DNA of 64,000 bases from Kaistia granuli DSM 23481 (GCF_000380505.1 NZ_AQYH01000001.1:62001-126000), one strand, 5' to 3'; shown: positions 35,446-45,340, numbered from the stretch's first letter. The notes: generated by a model from the sequence alone, not told the origin. Program-made: numbers and translations.

Positions 35446-37122
35446 CTATTCCTTCAGCCGCTTGCCCTTGATTTCGGCGATGGTCGAACCGGGGGAGATC
35501 GCCTGCGGGTCGACCTTCAGATGCAGGATCGCCGGCTTGCCGTTCGCCTCGGCTCGTTCGAAGGCCGGCAGGAAATCCTCCGTCCGCTCCACCGTCTCGC
35601 CATGGCCGCCATAGGCGCGCGCGAAGGCGGCGAAGTCGGGATTGACCAATTTCGTCGCCTCGATGCGGTCGGGATAATTGCGCTCCTGATGGGCGCGGAT
35701 GGTGCCGTACATGCCGTTGTCGACGACGATGACGAGGATCGCCGCCCCCTCCTGCGCGGCGGTGCCGAATTCCTGTCCCGTCATCTGGAAGCAGCCGTCG
35801 CCGGCGAAGGCGACGACCGTGCGCTCGGGAAAGCGCAGCTTGGCGGCGACGGCCGCCGGTACCCCGTAGCCCATCGAGCCCGAGGTCGGGGCAAGCTGTG
35901 TCCTCGATCCCCGGAAGCGATGATAGCGATGCACCCAGTTGGAATAATTGCCGGCGCCGTTGGTCAGCACGGCATCCTTCGGCAGCACATCGCGCAAGGT
36001 CAGCATGACGGCGCCCATCTCGACGCCGCCGACTTCGCGCGGTTTCGGGTCGGACCAGGCGCGATAGGCCGCGTTGGCAGCGCGTGTTTCGGCGCTCCAG
36101 GGAATGGTCGCCGGCGGGTGCACGGCTTCGAGCTGGGCTGCGAAACCGTTCGGCGTCGCGTTGATGGCGAGCGCCGGGCGATAGACGCGGCCGAGTTCCT
36201 CCGCGCCGCCATGCACATGCACCAGCGTCTGCTTCGGCTCGGGAATGTCGAGCAGCGTGTAGCCAGAGGAGGGCATCTCGCTCATCCGCCCGCCGACGAG
36301 GATCAGCAGGTCCGCTTCCTTGACCCGCTTCGCCAGCGCCGGATTGATGGCGATGCCGACCTCGCCGGCGAAATTCGGATGCTCGTGGTCGAACAGGCCC
36401 TGCCGGCGCAGCGAGACACCGACCGGCAGGTCGAAGCGCTCGGCGAAGCGCTGCATCGAGGCGATCGCCGGATCGCTCCAGCGCGATCCGCCGAGCACCA
36501 GCAGCGGCCGCTCCGCCTTCCAGAGCAGCTTCTGCAACTGCGCCGTCTGCGTCAGGCCCGGATAGGTCTCGATCGGCTCGGACGCACCGACCGCGGCGAC
36601 GGCGGCCAACTCGCGCAGCATGTCCTCCGGCAGCGCCAGCACGACCGGGCCGGGGCGGCCAGAGGTCGCGACATGGAACGCGCGCGACAGGAATTCCGGA
36701 ATCCGCGCCGCTTCGTCGATCTCGGCCACCCATTTGACGACGTCGCCGAACATGCGCCGGTAGTCGATCTCCTGGAACGCCTCGCGCTCGCGCATCGAGC
36801 GGCCGACCTGGCCGATGAACAGGATCATCGGCGTCGAATCCTGCATGGCGACATGCAGGCCCGAGGCGGCGTTGGTGGCGCCCGGTCCGCGCGTGACGAA
36901 GCAGATGCCGGGACGGCCCGTCATCTTGCCCCAGGCCTCCGCCATCATCGCCGCGCCGCCCTCGTGGCGGGCGACGGTGACGGGGATGGGCGAATCATGC
37001 AGCGCGTCGAGCACGGCCAGAAAGCTCTCGCCGGGCACGCAGAACACCCGCTCGACGCCATTGGCTTCCAGGGCCTCGACGAGGAGGCGGCCGCCGGTGC
37101 GGGGCGAAACGACGTCGGACAT
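35446..37122 (-). CDS. Thiamine diphosphate-dependent enzyme, acetolactate synthase (IlvB) family
   Basis: The 558-residue protein has the three ThDP-enzyme domains: N-terminal VFCVPGESFLAVLDAL with the catalytic Glu in RHEGGAAMMAEAWGKMTG, a central FAD/regulatory-like domain, and a C-terminal ThDP site GDGCFQMTGQEFGTAAQEGAAILVIVVDNGMYGTIR (GDG...N). No small regulatory subunit (ilvN) is adjacent, and the gene stands alone, so it is probably a catabolic or uncharacterised relative rather than the biosynthetic enzyme. Benzoylformate decarboxylase-like and sulfoacetaldehyde-type activities cannot be excluded. Confidence 0.82.
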   Translation of the reverse strand: MSDVVSPRTGGRLLVEALEANGVERVFCVPGESFLAVLDALHDSPIPVTVARHEGGAAMMAEAWGKMTGRPGICFVTRGPGATNAASGLHVAMQDSTPMILFIGQVGRSMREREAFQEIDYRRMFGDVVKWVAEIDEAARIPEFLSRAFHVATSGRPGPVVLALPEDMLRELAAVAAVGASEPIETYPGLTQTAQLQKLLWKAERPLLVLGGSRWSDPAIASMQRFAERFDLPVGVSLRRQGLFDHEHPNFAGEVGIAINPALAKRVKEADLLILVGGRMSEMPSSGYTLLDIPEPKQTLVHVHGGAEELGRVYRPALAINATPNGFAAQLEAVHPPATIPWSAETRAANAAYRAWSDPKPREVGGVEMGAVMLTLRDVLPKDAVLTNGAGNYSNWVHRYHRFRGSRTQLAPTSGSMGYGVPAAVAAKLRFPERTVVAFAGDGCFQMTGQEFGTAAQEGAAILVIVVDNGMYGTIRAHQERNYPDRIEATKLVNPDFAAFARAYGGHGETVERTEDFLPAFERAEANGKPAILHLKVDPQAISPGSTIAEIKGKRLKE

Positions 37123-37268
37123 AGGGAGATCCTTGCGTAAGGCGATGGCGGAAGGGATTGCGCCGAACCGGGCGCATTGTTGGAAGGGGATGGTGGCATC
37201 AACTTCTGTTCGGCGGAAGCCGGTGCCGCTAGACTGACGGCGTCGGGGCCAGGTCTAGGAATAAAAAA

Positions 37269-38204
37269 GTGCGCAGCGGATCAGTTTTCGGGTCGTCGGC
37301 GATTGTCGGCATGGTGGCGGCGGCGGCGATGGCGGCTTCGGCCGGCATGGTCTTCGCGCAGGACGAGTCAGAGGACTCCGCCGCGACGCTCTCGCCCTAT
37401 CCGACGACCGAATATGCCGAAGGCGCCAGGGAAGCGACCGTCAGCGACGGCGGCATCACCGTCCGGGTGTTCCAGGAACGACGGCCGAAGATCGATCCCG
37501 ATGATGACGTGCCGGTGTTTCAGGTCAGCGTCGACGGCAAGCTGGTGCTTGAGCATGTCGGCTCCGCCTCCGGCATGTCGATGCCGGGCATGAGCGCCTC
37601 GATCGTCGAGATCGACCCGACAAATGACAGTAAGGAAGTTTATCTGAGCAACTATACCGGCGGTGCACATTGCTGCTCGGAGATCGTCGTCGCCGAGAAG
37701 ACCGCCAAGGGCTGGGTCGCCGTGCCGGTCGGCGCTTTCGACGGCGATGGCGACTATCTGCAGGATCTCGACAATGACGGCGTCGCCGAGATCGTCACCG
37801 TCGACAACAAGTTCCTCTACGCCTTCGACTGCTATGCCTGCAGCGCGGCACCGCTGGTGATCCAGACGGTGCGCGACGGCGCGGTCGTCGACTTGACGAA
37901 GGAACCGCGCTTCGCCAGCGCGCATCGCGACTGGCTGAAGCAGCTGGAGGAGGGCGCCGATCCCGACCAGCGCTGGAAGTCGCCGGGCTTCCTGGCCGGC
38001 TGGGTGGCACAGAGCATTCGCGCTGGCGAGGGCGAGCAGGCGTTCCTGGCACTGCAGAAGCGGTGGGACAGCAAGACGGATGAGGGCGAGGAGGTCTGCC
38101 TGACCGGGCCAGATATTGACGCCTGCCGCAAGCAGGACCTGAAAGTTCTGAAGTTCCCCGAACGGCTGAAGCTGTTTCTCGACCAGAATGGTTACACGTT
38201 CTGA
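37269..38204 (+). CDS. Secreted protein of unknown function with Asp-rich repeat-like loop
   Basis: Not assigned to a family. The 311-residue protein opens with a signal peptide (VGMVAAAAMAASAGMVFAQ) after a GTG start preceded by AGGA. The mature part has a beta-rich middle with GGAHCCSE and CYACS cysteines and an aspartate-rich DGDGDYLQDLDNDGVAEI, resembling calcium-binding FG-GAP/VCBS loops, then a C-terminal helical part rich in charged residues (DWLKQLEEG...EACRKQ-type segments). Probably periplasmic, with disulfides. It stands alone between the ThDP enzyme (divergent) and the YXWGXW protein. Confidence 0.75.
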   Translation: MRSGSVFGSSAIVGMVAAAAMAASAGMVFAQDESEDSAATLSPYPTTEYAEGAREATVSDGGITVRVFQERRPKIDPDDDVPVFQVSVDGKLVLEHVGSASGMSMPGMSASIVEIDPTNDSKEVYLSNYTGGAHCCSEIVVAEKTAKGWVAVPVGAFDGDGDYLQDLDNDGVAEIVTVDNKFLYAFDCYACSAAPLVIQTVRDGAVVDLTKEPRFASAHRDWLKQLEEGADPDQRWKSPGFLAGWVAQSIRAGEGEQAFLALQKRWDSKTDEGEEVCLTGPDIDACRKQDLKVLKFPERLKLFLDQNGYTF

Positions 38205-38310
38205 TTTTATTTTATGGCCGAGCGACGGAATCGCGAACGTCGTGCGTTAAAGCCCATGCGGGTGGCATTCGGGTGCGGTTTCGCGTCCACAAGTGATGGG
38301 ATGGATGACT

Positions 38311-38643
38311 ATGCTTTCTCGACGTTCTCTATTGGCCGGACTTCTGGCCGCGGCCGTTGCGGCGCCGCTCGCGACGATCGCCCCGGGAGAGGCTGAAGCG
38401 CAATCGTGGGGAGGCCCCGGGCCTGGCCCCAATCGCCGGCCGCCGCCGCCGCGCCATGAGCGCCGGCCGCCGCCGCGCCGTGGCTATGTCTGGGTGCCCG
38501 GTCATTGGGAGTGGCGCCGTGGCCGCTATGTCTGGATGAGCGGCCGCTGGGTGCGCGCGCGTCCGGGCTGGCATCACCGCAATTCGCAGTGGGTCTGGCG
38601 CAACGGCCGCTGGGTCTATGTCCCGGGCGGCTGGCACCGCTGA
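38311..38643 (+). CDS. Small secreted YXWGXW-repeat protein
   Basis: A roughly 110-residue exported protein starting MLSRRSLLAGLLAAAVAAPLATIA, a signal peptide with a twin-arginine-like SRRSLL. A Pro/Arg-rich linker follows (RRPPPPRHERRPPPRRG), then tandem YVWVPGHWEWRRGRYVWMSGRW and WVWRNGRWVYVPGGW, the YXWGXW repeat pattern. Such proteins are envelope-associated with no known activity. Several in-frame starts exist (GTG 38293, ATG 38296, 38305, 38311); the last is chosen for spacing from GGATGG but is uncertain. A strong terminator follows 23 bases after the stop. Confidence 0.8.
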   Translation: MLSRRSLLAGLLAAAVAAPLATIAPGEAEAQSWGGPGPGPNRRPPPPRHERRPPPRRGYVWVPGHWEWRRGRYVWMSGRWVRARPGWHHRNSQWVWRNGRWVYVPGGWHR

Positions 38644-38666
38644 GCAGCTTCCTGATTTCAGGCTCG

Positions 38667-38697
38667 AACGGCGCGGATTTCCGCGCCGTTTTCTTTT
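38667..38697 (+). terminator. Rho-independent terminator after the YXWGXW gene
   Basis: A perfect 10-bp stem AACGGCGCGG (38667-38676) / CCGCGCCGTT (38681-38690) with ATTT loop is followed by a T-rich run to 38697 (TTTTCTTTT). It is a canonical intrinsic terminator, located just before the convergent beta-mannosidase gene. Confidence 0.9.
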
Positions 38698-38708
38698 GGC
38701 GAGGCGAA

Positions 38709-41147
38709 CTATCGATACGTCGCGCGCAGGTGGTGAATGGTCAGGTCCGCGGTGGTAGGCCGGCGGCCTCCGGCTTCCGCCTTGAACGTGACGCTGCGCG
38801 GCTCGCCGGGCAGCAGCAGGAAGCTCGCATCGTCGAAATGGCCGGGAATGCCCTCTGCCTCGGCGCGGACATGGAAGGCGGGAGCATTGGCGGACAGGGT
38901 GAAGCGCCCGGGGCCTTCTTCGTCGATGCTGATTTCCGCTGCCGGCAGATCGAATCGCTTCGGCATGTCGGGCAGCACGACGATCTGCCGCTCCGGCGCG
39001 GCGACGCCGTCGACTTTGGCGTCGATGACGTAGAAGCGATCCTGCGCCGTCGGCGCCGCGATCGTCATGATCTCGACGGCGCGGTCCGGGGGAACGCTGG
39101 TCCTGGCGTGGCGCTCGTCGATCAGCGTGCCGTCGAGCTCGAAGCTGCGCAACCGGGTCTCGATCACCACGGCCTGATGACGGTCGTTGATGGCGCGGAC
39201 AACTAGCTCGCCGTCGAGGAGCCGGGCGGCCAGCGCCACCGGATCGAAGAAGCGCTTGGCGTGATAGTGCAGCGTCTTCCAGGCGAGCGAGTGGTCGATC
39301 GACGACCAGGAGACGGCCGGCCAGACATCGTTCAGCTGCCAGTAGAGCGCGCCCATTGAGTGGGGCTTCAGGCTGCGCCAGTAGCGCACCGCCGTCTCGA
39401 TCGCGAGGGCCTGCTGCAACTGCGACAGGTAGACGAAGCTCTCGAAGTCGCCCGGCACGCGGAAATAGCGCGCCATGGTGTCGATGATGCGCGAATTGCC
39501 GGCACCGTCGCGCTGGTGGAATTCCATCACCGGTGCGGTCGCGTTCCAGTTCTCGCGGCCGCCGGCAAAGGCGCGGATGCCGGTCATGGACGGGAAGGAC
39601 TGGAAGCCGAACTCGGAACAGAAGCGCGGCTTCACCGTGTAGTAGTGTTCGAAATTCTTGTTCGAGTGCCAGACGTCCCAGAAGTGCAGGTCGCCCGAGC
39701 GGTCGTCGTGCCAGGCGTCGCCATAGTCCATGTCGCCGTTGCACGGGCTGGACGGCCAGAAACGGCGATCGGGATCGGTGTCCTGCACGGCCTTGTCGAT
39801 GACGCGGTTGAAGCGGTCATAGTTGACGAGGTAGCGGTCGCGATTGTTGCGCGAGATCTCGAACCAGTTGAGCGAGCCGATCACCTCGTTGTCGCCGCAC
39901 CAGAGCGCGATCGAAGGCCGGCTGGAGAGCCGCTTGATCTGGTAGCGCAGCTCCGCGTCGATCTCGGCCAGGAAATCGGGCGTCGAGGGGTATTGCGAGC
40001 AGGAGAACATCATGTCCTGCCAGACCAGCAGGCCGAGCCGGTCGCAGGCGTCGTAGAAGGCGTCGAACTCGTAGAAGCCGCCGCCCCAGACGCGGATCAT
40101 GTTCATGTTGGCCTCGACGGCGGCGGAAAGCAGCGCGTCGATCCGTTCGGCGGTGATGGCTGAGGGCAGTGCGTCGGCCGGGATCCAGTTGGCGCCCTTG
40201 GCGAAGATGTCGACACCGTTGACGCGGAAGAACATCGAGGCGCCGACTTCGTCCTTTTCCGTCACCACCTCCAGCGTCCGAAAGCCGATCCGGCGGCGGA
40301 CGCTGTCACCAGGAATACCGACGACAGCCTCATAGAGTGGCTGTTCGCCATGGCCTGCCGGCCACCAGAGCTCGGGCTTGCCGATATCGAGCGCCAGCTC
40401 CGCCTTGCCGCCATGCTCGGCCGAGACCTTGACGGTCTGTCGGATGGTTTCGCCGGCGAGCTCGAAGGTGACGGGAACCGTGACGTCGGCCTGCGTCAGA
40501 AGCTCGATCTCGGCGATCGCCGTCACCGTGCCGTCGGCATGGTGACGCTGGCGGATCTGCACCGCCTCGATTCGCGCCGCGTCATAGAGATGCAGGATCG
40601 GCTCGGCATAGATGCCGGCGACCATCAGGCAGGGACCCCAATCCCAGCCGCCATGGCATTGCGGCTTGCGGATCATGTTCAGGTCGGGAACGCGGTTGTT
40701 GGAGACGCTCCAGGGAATCGGAAAGGGCTGTTTCTTCGCCCGCGCGATCGCCTCGGCCCCGGCGGGTGAGAAGCGGATGCGGATTTCGTTGCTGCCGGGC
40801 CTCAGCGCGTCGGTGACGTCGATGCGATGGCGCAGGAAGCAGCTTCCGAGCGTCGCCACGGCGGCGCCGTTGAGAAAGACCTCGGCGAAGGTATCGACGA
40901 ATTCCAGCTCCAGCACGGCCCAGCGATCGGCGAGATCGGAGCCTGCGACCTCGAAGTCGCGGCGGATCTCCCAGCTCGTCTCGCCGACCCATTGCAGGTC
41001 CGCTTCGTTCATGCCGGCATAGGGGCTTTCGATCCGGCCGAGCGCGACGAGGGCCGAATGCACGTCGCCGGGAACCTCTGATGGTCCCAGCGCATCTATG
41101 TCACCGTTGGAGAGCATCCAGGAACCGGCGAGCGAGAGTTTCGACAT
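38709..41147 (-). CDS. Glycoside hydrolase family 2, beta-mannosidase
   Basis: An 812-residue GH2 enzyme: jelly-roll sugar-binding domain (about 1-190; VPGDVHSALVALGRIESPYAG, FCLRHRIDV-type strands), immunoglobulin-like domain, then the TIM barrel with WGGGFYEFDAFYDACDRLGLLVWQDMMFSCSQYP, acid/base Glu in ALWCGDNEVIGSL and nucleophile in FCSEFGFQSFPS. The block NMIRKPQCHGGWDWGP is typical of beta-mannosidases. No signal peptide, so it should cut imported manno-oligosaccharides or N-glycan-type disaccharides in the cytoplasm. ATG 41147; divergent from the transaldolase gene. Confidence 0.9.
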   Translation of the reverse strand: MSKLSLAGSWMLSNGDIDALGPSEVPGDVHSALVALGRIESPYAGMNEADLQWVGETSWEIRRDFEVAGSDLADRWAVLELEFVDTFAEVFLNGAAVATLGSCFLRHRIDVTDALRPGSNEIRIRFSPAGAEAIARAKKQPFPIPWSVSNNRVPDLNMIRKPQCHGGWDWGPCLMVAGIYAEPILHLYDAARIEAVQIRQRHHADGTVTAIAEIELLTQADVTVPVTFELAGETIRQTVKVSAEHGGKAELALDIGKPELWWPAGHGEQPLYEAVVGIPGDSVRRRIGFRTLEVVTEKDEVGASMFFRVNGVDIFAKGANWIPADALPSAITAERIDALLSAAVEANMNMIRVWGGGFYEFDAFYDACDRLGLLVWQDMMFSCSQYPSTPDFLAEIDAELRYQIKRLSSRPSIALWCGDNEVIGSLNWFEISRNNRDRYLVNYDRFNRVIDKAVQDTDPDRRFWPSSPCNGDMDYGDAWHDDRSGDLHFWDVWHSNKNFEHYYTVKPRFCSEFGFQSFPSMTGIRAFAGGRENWNATAPVMEFHQRDGAGNSRIIDTMARYFRVPGDFESFVYLSQLQQALAIETAVRYWRSLKPHSMGALYWQLNDVWPAVSWSSIDHSLAWKTLHYHAKRFFDPVALAARLLDGELVVRAINDRHQAVVIETRLRSFELDGTLIDERHARTSVPPDRAVEIMTIAAPTAQDRFYVIDAKVDGVAAPERQIVVLPDMPKRFDLPAAEISIDEEGPGRFTLSANAPAFHVRAEAEGIPGHFDDASFLLLPGEPRSVTFKAEAGGRRPTTADLTIHHLRATYR

Positions 41148-41353
41148 CAAGGCAGATCCTTAGCGCAGGCGATCAGGGTTGCGGAGCGTCACGGCTATCG
41201 GCCGCGATTGCAACGGCTGACTTTGTGGCAACCGCGATCGGGCTCTGATTTCGAGTTACGAACATAAATTCGAGCTTCCATTTGTCGGCCGGGATGCTCA
41301 TATGCCAGGTACAAACGTGCGAATGCGCGGCAGTCAGATTGGAGGAGTGTCCG

Positions 41354-42325
41354 ATGACCTCGAAACTTGATCAGCTCAAAGCCATGACCGTTGTCGTTGC
41401 CGACACCGGCGATCTCGAGGCCATCAAGACCTATCGTCCGGTCGATTGCACGACCAACCCGTCTCTGGTGCTCAAGGCGGCCGAGCTGCCCGCCTACCAG
41501 GACGTCATCGAAAGCGCCATCGCCTGGGGCCGCAAGCAGGGCGGCACGCAGGACGCGGTCGCGGCGCATGTCGCCGATCGTCTCGCCGTCGCTTTCGGCG
41601 CCGAGATGTCGAAGCTCGTCCCCGGCCGCATCTCGACCGAAGTTGACGCCGATCTCTCTTTCGACGTGGAAGCGTCCGTGAAGCGGGCGCGCGACATCAT
41701 CGCCGAATACGATGCTCTCGGCGTTCCGCGTGAAAAAATCCTCGTCAAGCTGGCCTCGACCTGGGAGGGTATCCGCGCTGCGGCGATCCTCCAGAAGGAA
41801 GGCATCGACTGCAATCTGACGCTGCTGTTCTCGCTCGCCCAGGCCGCTGCCTGCGCCGAGGCCGGCGTGTTCCTGATCTCGCCCTTCGTCGGTCGTATCC
41901 TCGACTGGCACGTCAAGGCTTCGGGCAAGACGTTCGAGCCGGAAGAGGATCCGGGCGTCCTCTCGGTCCGCCAGATCTACAGCTACTACAAGCAGCGCGG
42001 TATCGAGACCGTCGTCATGGGCGCGTCGTTCCGCTCGACCGGCGAAATCGAGGCTCTGGCCGGCTGTGACCGCCTGACCATCGCGCCGGCGCTGCTTGAG
42101 AAGCTCGCCGCCGACAACGGCACGCTGGTGCGCAAGCTCGACCCGGCCAATACCGGCGAGAAGATCGCGACGGTCGCGTCGGACGAGAAGAGCTTCCGCT
42201 GGGCGATGAACGAGGACCAGATGGCGACCGAGAAGCTCTCGGAAGGCATCCGCCTGTTCGCCAAGGACCTGCGCGCGCTCCGCGCCCTGATCGCCAAGCG
42301 CCTCGAGGCCGGCGTCCCGGCCTGA
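41354..42325 (+). CDS. tal: Transaldolase
   Basis: The 323-residue TalB-type transaldolase has the signature [19 protein letters not shown] (about 31-49) and the Schiff-base Lys in [18 protein letters not shown]. It exchanges the dihydroxyacetone unit between sedoheptulose 7-phosphate and glyceraldehyde 3-phosphate in the non-oxidative pentose phosphate pathway. Strong ribosome site GGAGGAG (41341-41347) 6 bases before ATG 41354; the longer frame to 41282 is not used. It ends at a good terminator. Placement beside pentose-related genes may be functional. Confidence 0.94.
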   Translation: MTSKLDQLKAMTVVVADTGDLEAIKTYRPVDCTTNPSLVLKAAELPAYQDVIESAIAWGRKQGGTQDAVAAHVADRLAVAFGAEMSKLVPGRISTEVDADLSFDVEASVKRARDIIAEYDALGVPREKILVKLASTWEGIRAAAILQKEGIDCNLTLLFSLAQAAACAEAGVFLISPFVGRILDWHVKASGKTFEPEEDPGVLSVRQIYSYYKQRGIETVVMGASFRSTGEIEALAGCDRLTIAPALLEKLAADNGTLVRKLDPANTGEKIATVASDEKSFRWAMNEDQMATEKLSEGIRLFAKDLRALRALIAKRLEAGVPA

Positions 42326-42344
42326 TCGAACGCAGTCTGAAGAC

Positions 42345-42380
42345 AAAGGCCGGTCGCCCGATGGGTGGCCGGCCTTTTTT
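42345..42380 (+). terminator. Rho-independent terminator after transaldolase
   Basis: AAAGGCCGG (42345-42353) pairs with CCGGCCTTT (42369-42377), with a 15-nt loop that has further pairing, followed by a T run to 42380. It lies between the convergent transaldolase and GntR genes and may work both ways. Confidence 0.88.
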
Positions 42381-42400
42381 GTTTGTGGGGGTTCGGCCCC

Positions 42401-43123
42401 CTAAAGCCCGATCTCGGCCCCGGCCGTCGGTGCCAGGAAGGTCTGGATCTGCCGGACGATCTGGGCGGCGTGGTCGCGGCCGAGCGATTCCGCCCGGTCG
42501 CGGTCGCGCGTCTCGATGGCGGCGATCAGCGCCTCGTGCTCGTCGACGAATTCCTGCGGCAGGTGGTCCTCATAGGTGAGGTAGTAGAGCCGGAGCAGGC
42601 GCGTGCCCTCGTTGAGCAGGCGGGCGAACAGGTCGGTGTAGTAGCGATTTCCGCCAGCCTCGGCGATGGCGAGGTGGAAGGCGCGGTTGGTCTCGATCAT
42701 GCCGATGGCGTCGGAACCGGCGACGGCGGCGACGAAATCGCGCTGGCACTGCCGAAGCGTATCGAGATCGGCATCGTCGCGCCGCTCCGCCGCCAGCCGC
42801 GCCGTCACCCGGTACATCAGCATCAGCGCGTCGAGATAGTCCGGCAGCCCGGCATAGTCGATGATCGACACGATCGTGTTGCGGTTGGGCAGCGTCGTCG
42901 CCAGCCCCTCGGCGACCAGCTTGACCAGCGCCTCGCGCACCGGCGTCCGCGACAGCCCGAAGCGGGCGGACAATCCCACCTCGTCGAGCGGGTCGCCCGG
43001 GGCGATCGCCATGTCGAGGATGTCCCGCTTCAGCGCGTCATAGACTGTCGACACGCCGAAGCCGCGCCGACGCGCCGTTTCGCCTGCCGGATCGCCCGGC
43101 TGTCGCTTTCCGTCCTTCGCCAC
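42401..43123 (-). CDS. GntR family regulator, FadR/FCD subgroup
   Basis: The 240-residue regulator has an N-terminal winged helix (about 20-85: STVYDALKRDILDMAIAPGDPLDEVGLSARFGLSRTPVREALVKLVAEGLA) and a C-terminal FCD ligand domain with metal-type residues in HLAIAEAGG, DEHEALIAAI and HAAQIV. GTG 43123 is selected because AAGGGGCGGA precedes it; the ATG frame to 43291 overlaps noncoding sequence. Divergent from the GH127 gene and near the hydroxyproline genes. S. meliloti's hydroxyproline regulator HypR is of the GntR family, so control of this neighbourhood is plausible but inferred. Confidence 0.9.
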   Translation of the reverse strand: MAKDGKRQPGDPAGETARRRGFGVSTVYDALKRDILDMAIAPGDPLDEVGLSARFGLSRTPVREALVKLVAEGLATTLPNRNTIVSIIDYAGLPDYLDALMLMYRVTARLAAERRDDADLDTLRQCQRDFVAAVAGSDAIGMIETNRAFHLAIAEAGGNRYYTDLFARLLNEGTRLLRLYYLTYEDHLPQEFVDEHEALIAAIETRDRDRAESLGRDHAAQIVRQIQTFLAPTAGAEIGL

Positions 43124-43371
43124 GATCCGCCCCTTTGTCTCGCAAGGTCCGAGCCTTATAGGGCTCGCCGGCTTCGGCTGTCGACGGTCGCGTTGCGACC
43201 AGCAGCGGCCCGACGCGCACCCCGATCCCAGCGCACGCGATTTTCTGCGTGCAGTATGTCGACAAATCGTCCAGATTGCATCCGGATCCATTGAGAAAAG
43301 CTTTTCTCAGGCTGAATGGTCTCGCCGGATGTGGGTTGGGACCGTCGCGCCGGGGCGAGGCTGCGAGGGAA

Positions 43372-45303
43372 ATGACCGAGATGCCTGCCGACAAGAGCGC
43401 CTTCCGCCGCCTGAAGCCGGTCCCGCACACCAGCGTCGTCTTTGGCGACGGCTTCTGGGCCGAGCGCACCCGCATCAACCGCGAGGTGACCATTCCGACC
43501 CAGTTCCAGCGGCTGGAGGAGGAGGGCTTCATCGAGGTGCTCGACGTCGACCAGCCGCCGAAGCCGCTGGTCCGGCCGATCAACGAATACGGCCTCTCCA
43601 TGCAGATGTTCTTCGATTCCGATTTCGGCAAATGGATCGAGGCGGCGAGCTACAGCCTCGCCACTCATCCCGATGCGGCGATCGAGGCGAAGATCGATTT
43701 TCTGGTCGAGAAGCTCGACCATGCCCAGCTCGCCGACGGCTATTTGAACACCTGGTTCATCCGCCGCGATCTCGACAAGCGCTGGACCAATCTGCGCGAC
43801 TGGCACGAGATGTACTCGATGGGGCATCTCGTCGAGGGCGCCGTCGCCTATTTCCAGGCGACGGGCAAGCGCCGCTTCCTCGACGTGATGATCCGCTGCG
43901 TCGACCATATCGCCAGCCGCTTCGGCCGCGAGCCGGGCAAGCTGCGCGGCTACGACGCGCATGAGGAGATCGAGCTGGCGCTGGTGAAGCTTTTTCGCGC
44001 CACCGGGGAGCGCCGTTTCCTTGATCTCGCCCGCTATTTCGTCGACGAGCGCGGGACGCAGGATCCGCATTTCTTCGACGAGGAGGCCAAGGCCCATCCG
44101 GGCGGCAAGCCGTTCAATTTCGGCACCTACGAATACAGCCAGTCGCACAAGCCGGTGCGCGAGCAGGACGAGGTCGTCGGCCACGCCGTCCGCGCCATGT
44201 ATCTCTACAGCGCCATGGCCGATCTCGCCGCCGAGAACGGCGACGCGGCGCTGAAGGCGGCGCTCGACAAGCTCTGGAAGCACCTGACCAGCCGCCAGCT
44301 CTATGTCACCGGCGGCATGGGACCGGCAGTCGAGAACGAGGGGTTTACGCGGTCGTTCGACCTGCCGAACGAGACGGCCTATGCCGAGACCTGCGCCGCC
44401 GTCTCGCTGGTGTTCTGGGCGCATCGCATGGCCGAGATCGATCTCGACGGCCGCTATGCCGACCACATGGAGCTGGCGCTCCACAATGGCGCGCTCTCCG
44501 GCGTCTCGCTGGCTGGCGACCGCTATTTCTACGAGAATCCACTTGAGAGCCACGGCCAGCACCGGCGTTGGCTCTGGCACTATTGTCCGTGCTGCCCGAC
44601 CAATCTCGCGCGCCTCGTCGCCTCGCTCGGTGGCTATGTCGCGAGCCATGACGATGCGAATGTCGCGATCCATCTCTATGCGGCGTCGACGATCGATCTG
44701 GAGGTCGCGGGCAGGGCGCTGCGGCTGACCCAGCAGACCGCCTATCCCTGGGACGGCGATATCCGCATTCAGGTCGAGGCTGCCGAGCCCGTGCCGGCGA
44801 CGCTCTGGCTGCGCATTCCTGGCTGGTGCCGCGGCGCGACGATCACCGTCAATGGGGCGCCGGTTGATGTCGCCCGGCTGACCCGCAAGGGCTATTGCGG
44901 CATCGAGCGCGACTGGGCCGCCGGCGACGAGATCCGCCTGGCGTTCGCCATGCCGGTCGAGCGGCTCCGCGCCCATCCCGATGTCGGCATGGATGCCGAC
45001 CGCGTCGCGCTGCGGCGCGGCCCGGTGATCTATTGCGTCGAAGAGGCGGATAATGCGGCGCCGCCGCAGCGCCTTCGGCTGCTGCCCGAGGCGGCGACGG
45101 CGCAGTTCGAGCCCGAGCTTCTTGGCGGCGTGGTGACGCTCGCCGTCCCCGGCACGATCGACCAGACGGCCGACTGGAGCGAGACGCTCTACCGGCCCGA
45201 GCCGACCGCGACCGTCGCCGGGACGATCACCGCCATTCCCTATTTCGCCTGGGCCAATCGGGAGCCCGGCGCCATGCTGGTCTGGCTGCGCGACGGCCGT
45301 TGA
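43372..45303 (+). CDS. Glycoside hydrolase family 127 (beta-L-arabinofuranosidase-like, DUF1680)
   Basis: The 643-residue (alpha/alpha)6-barrel hydrolase keeps the residues known from Bifidobacterium HypBA1: acid/base-type Glu323 (VENEGF), zinc ligands E339-x-C341 (AETC) and the twin cysteines C407-C408 (CPCCPTN), one of which is the nucleophile in the family. HypBA1 releases beta-1,2-linked L-arabinofuranose from hydroxyproline-linked oligosaccharides. No signal peptide, so the substrate must be imported. Start: ATG 43372 (GAGG just upstream) or ATG 43381. The gene is followed by hydroxyproline catabolic genes. GH127 also includes other activities, so specificity is inferred from context. 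Confidence 0.87.
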   Translation: MTEMPADKSAFRRLKPVPHTSVVFGDGFWAERTRINREVTIPTQFQRLEEEGFIEVLDVDQPPKPLVRPINEYGLSMQMFFDSDFGKWIEAASYSLATHPDAAIEAKIDFLVEKLDHAQLADGYLNTWFIRRDLDKRWTNLRDWHEMYSMGHLVEGAVAYFQATGKRRFLDVMIRCVDHIASRFGREPGKLRGYDAHEEIELALVKLFRATGERRFLDLARYFVDERGTQDPHFFDEEAKAHPGGKPFNFGTYEYSQSHKPVREQDEVVGHAVRAMYLYSAMADLAAENGDAALKAALDKLWKHLTSRQLYVTGGMGPAVENEGFTRSFDLPNETAYAETCAAVSLVFWAHRMAEIDLDGRYADHMELALHNGALSGVSLAGDRYFYENPLESHGQHRRWLWHYCPCCPTNLARLVASLGGYVASHDDANVAIHLYAASTIDLEVAGRALRLTQQTAYPWDGDIRIQVEAAEPVPATLWLRIPGWCRGATITVNGAPVDVARLTRKGYCGIERDWAAGDEIRLAFAMPVERLRAHPDVGMDADRVALRRGPVIYCVEEADNAAPPQRLRLLPEAATAQFEPELLGGVVTLAVPGTIDQTADWSETLYRPEPTATVAGTITAIPYFAWANREPGAMLVWLRDGR

Positions 45304-45340
45304 CGTCCGCGTCAGCTTCGCTTGCGCTGCTGTCACGTTG

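Noticed and set aside
37227-37268. Upstream ATG for the secreted unknown protein
   Set aside because: No in-frame ATG precedes the signal peptide; the GTG at 37269 with AGGA upstream is the only reasonable start.
41250-41274. Direct repeat TTCGAG (41250 and 41269) before transaldolase
   Set aside because: A six-base repeat alone is weak evidence, and no promoter alignment supports an operator.
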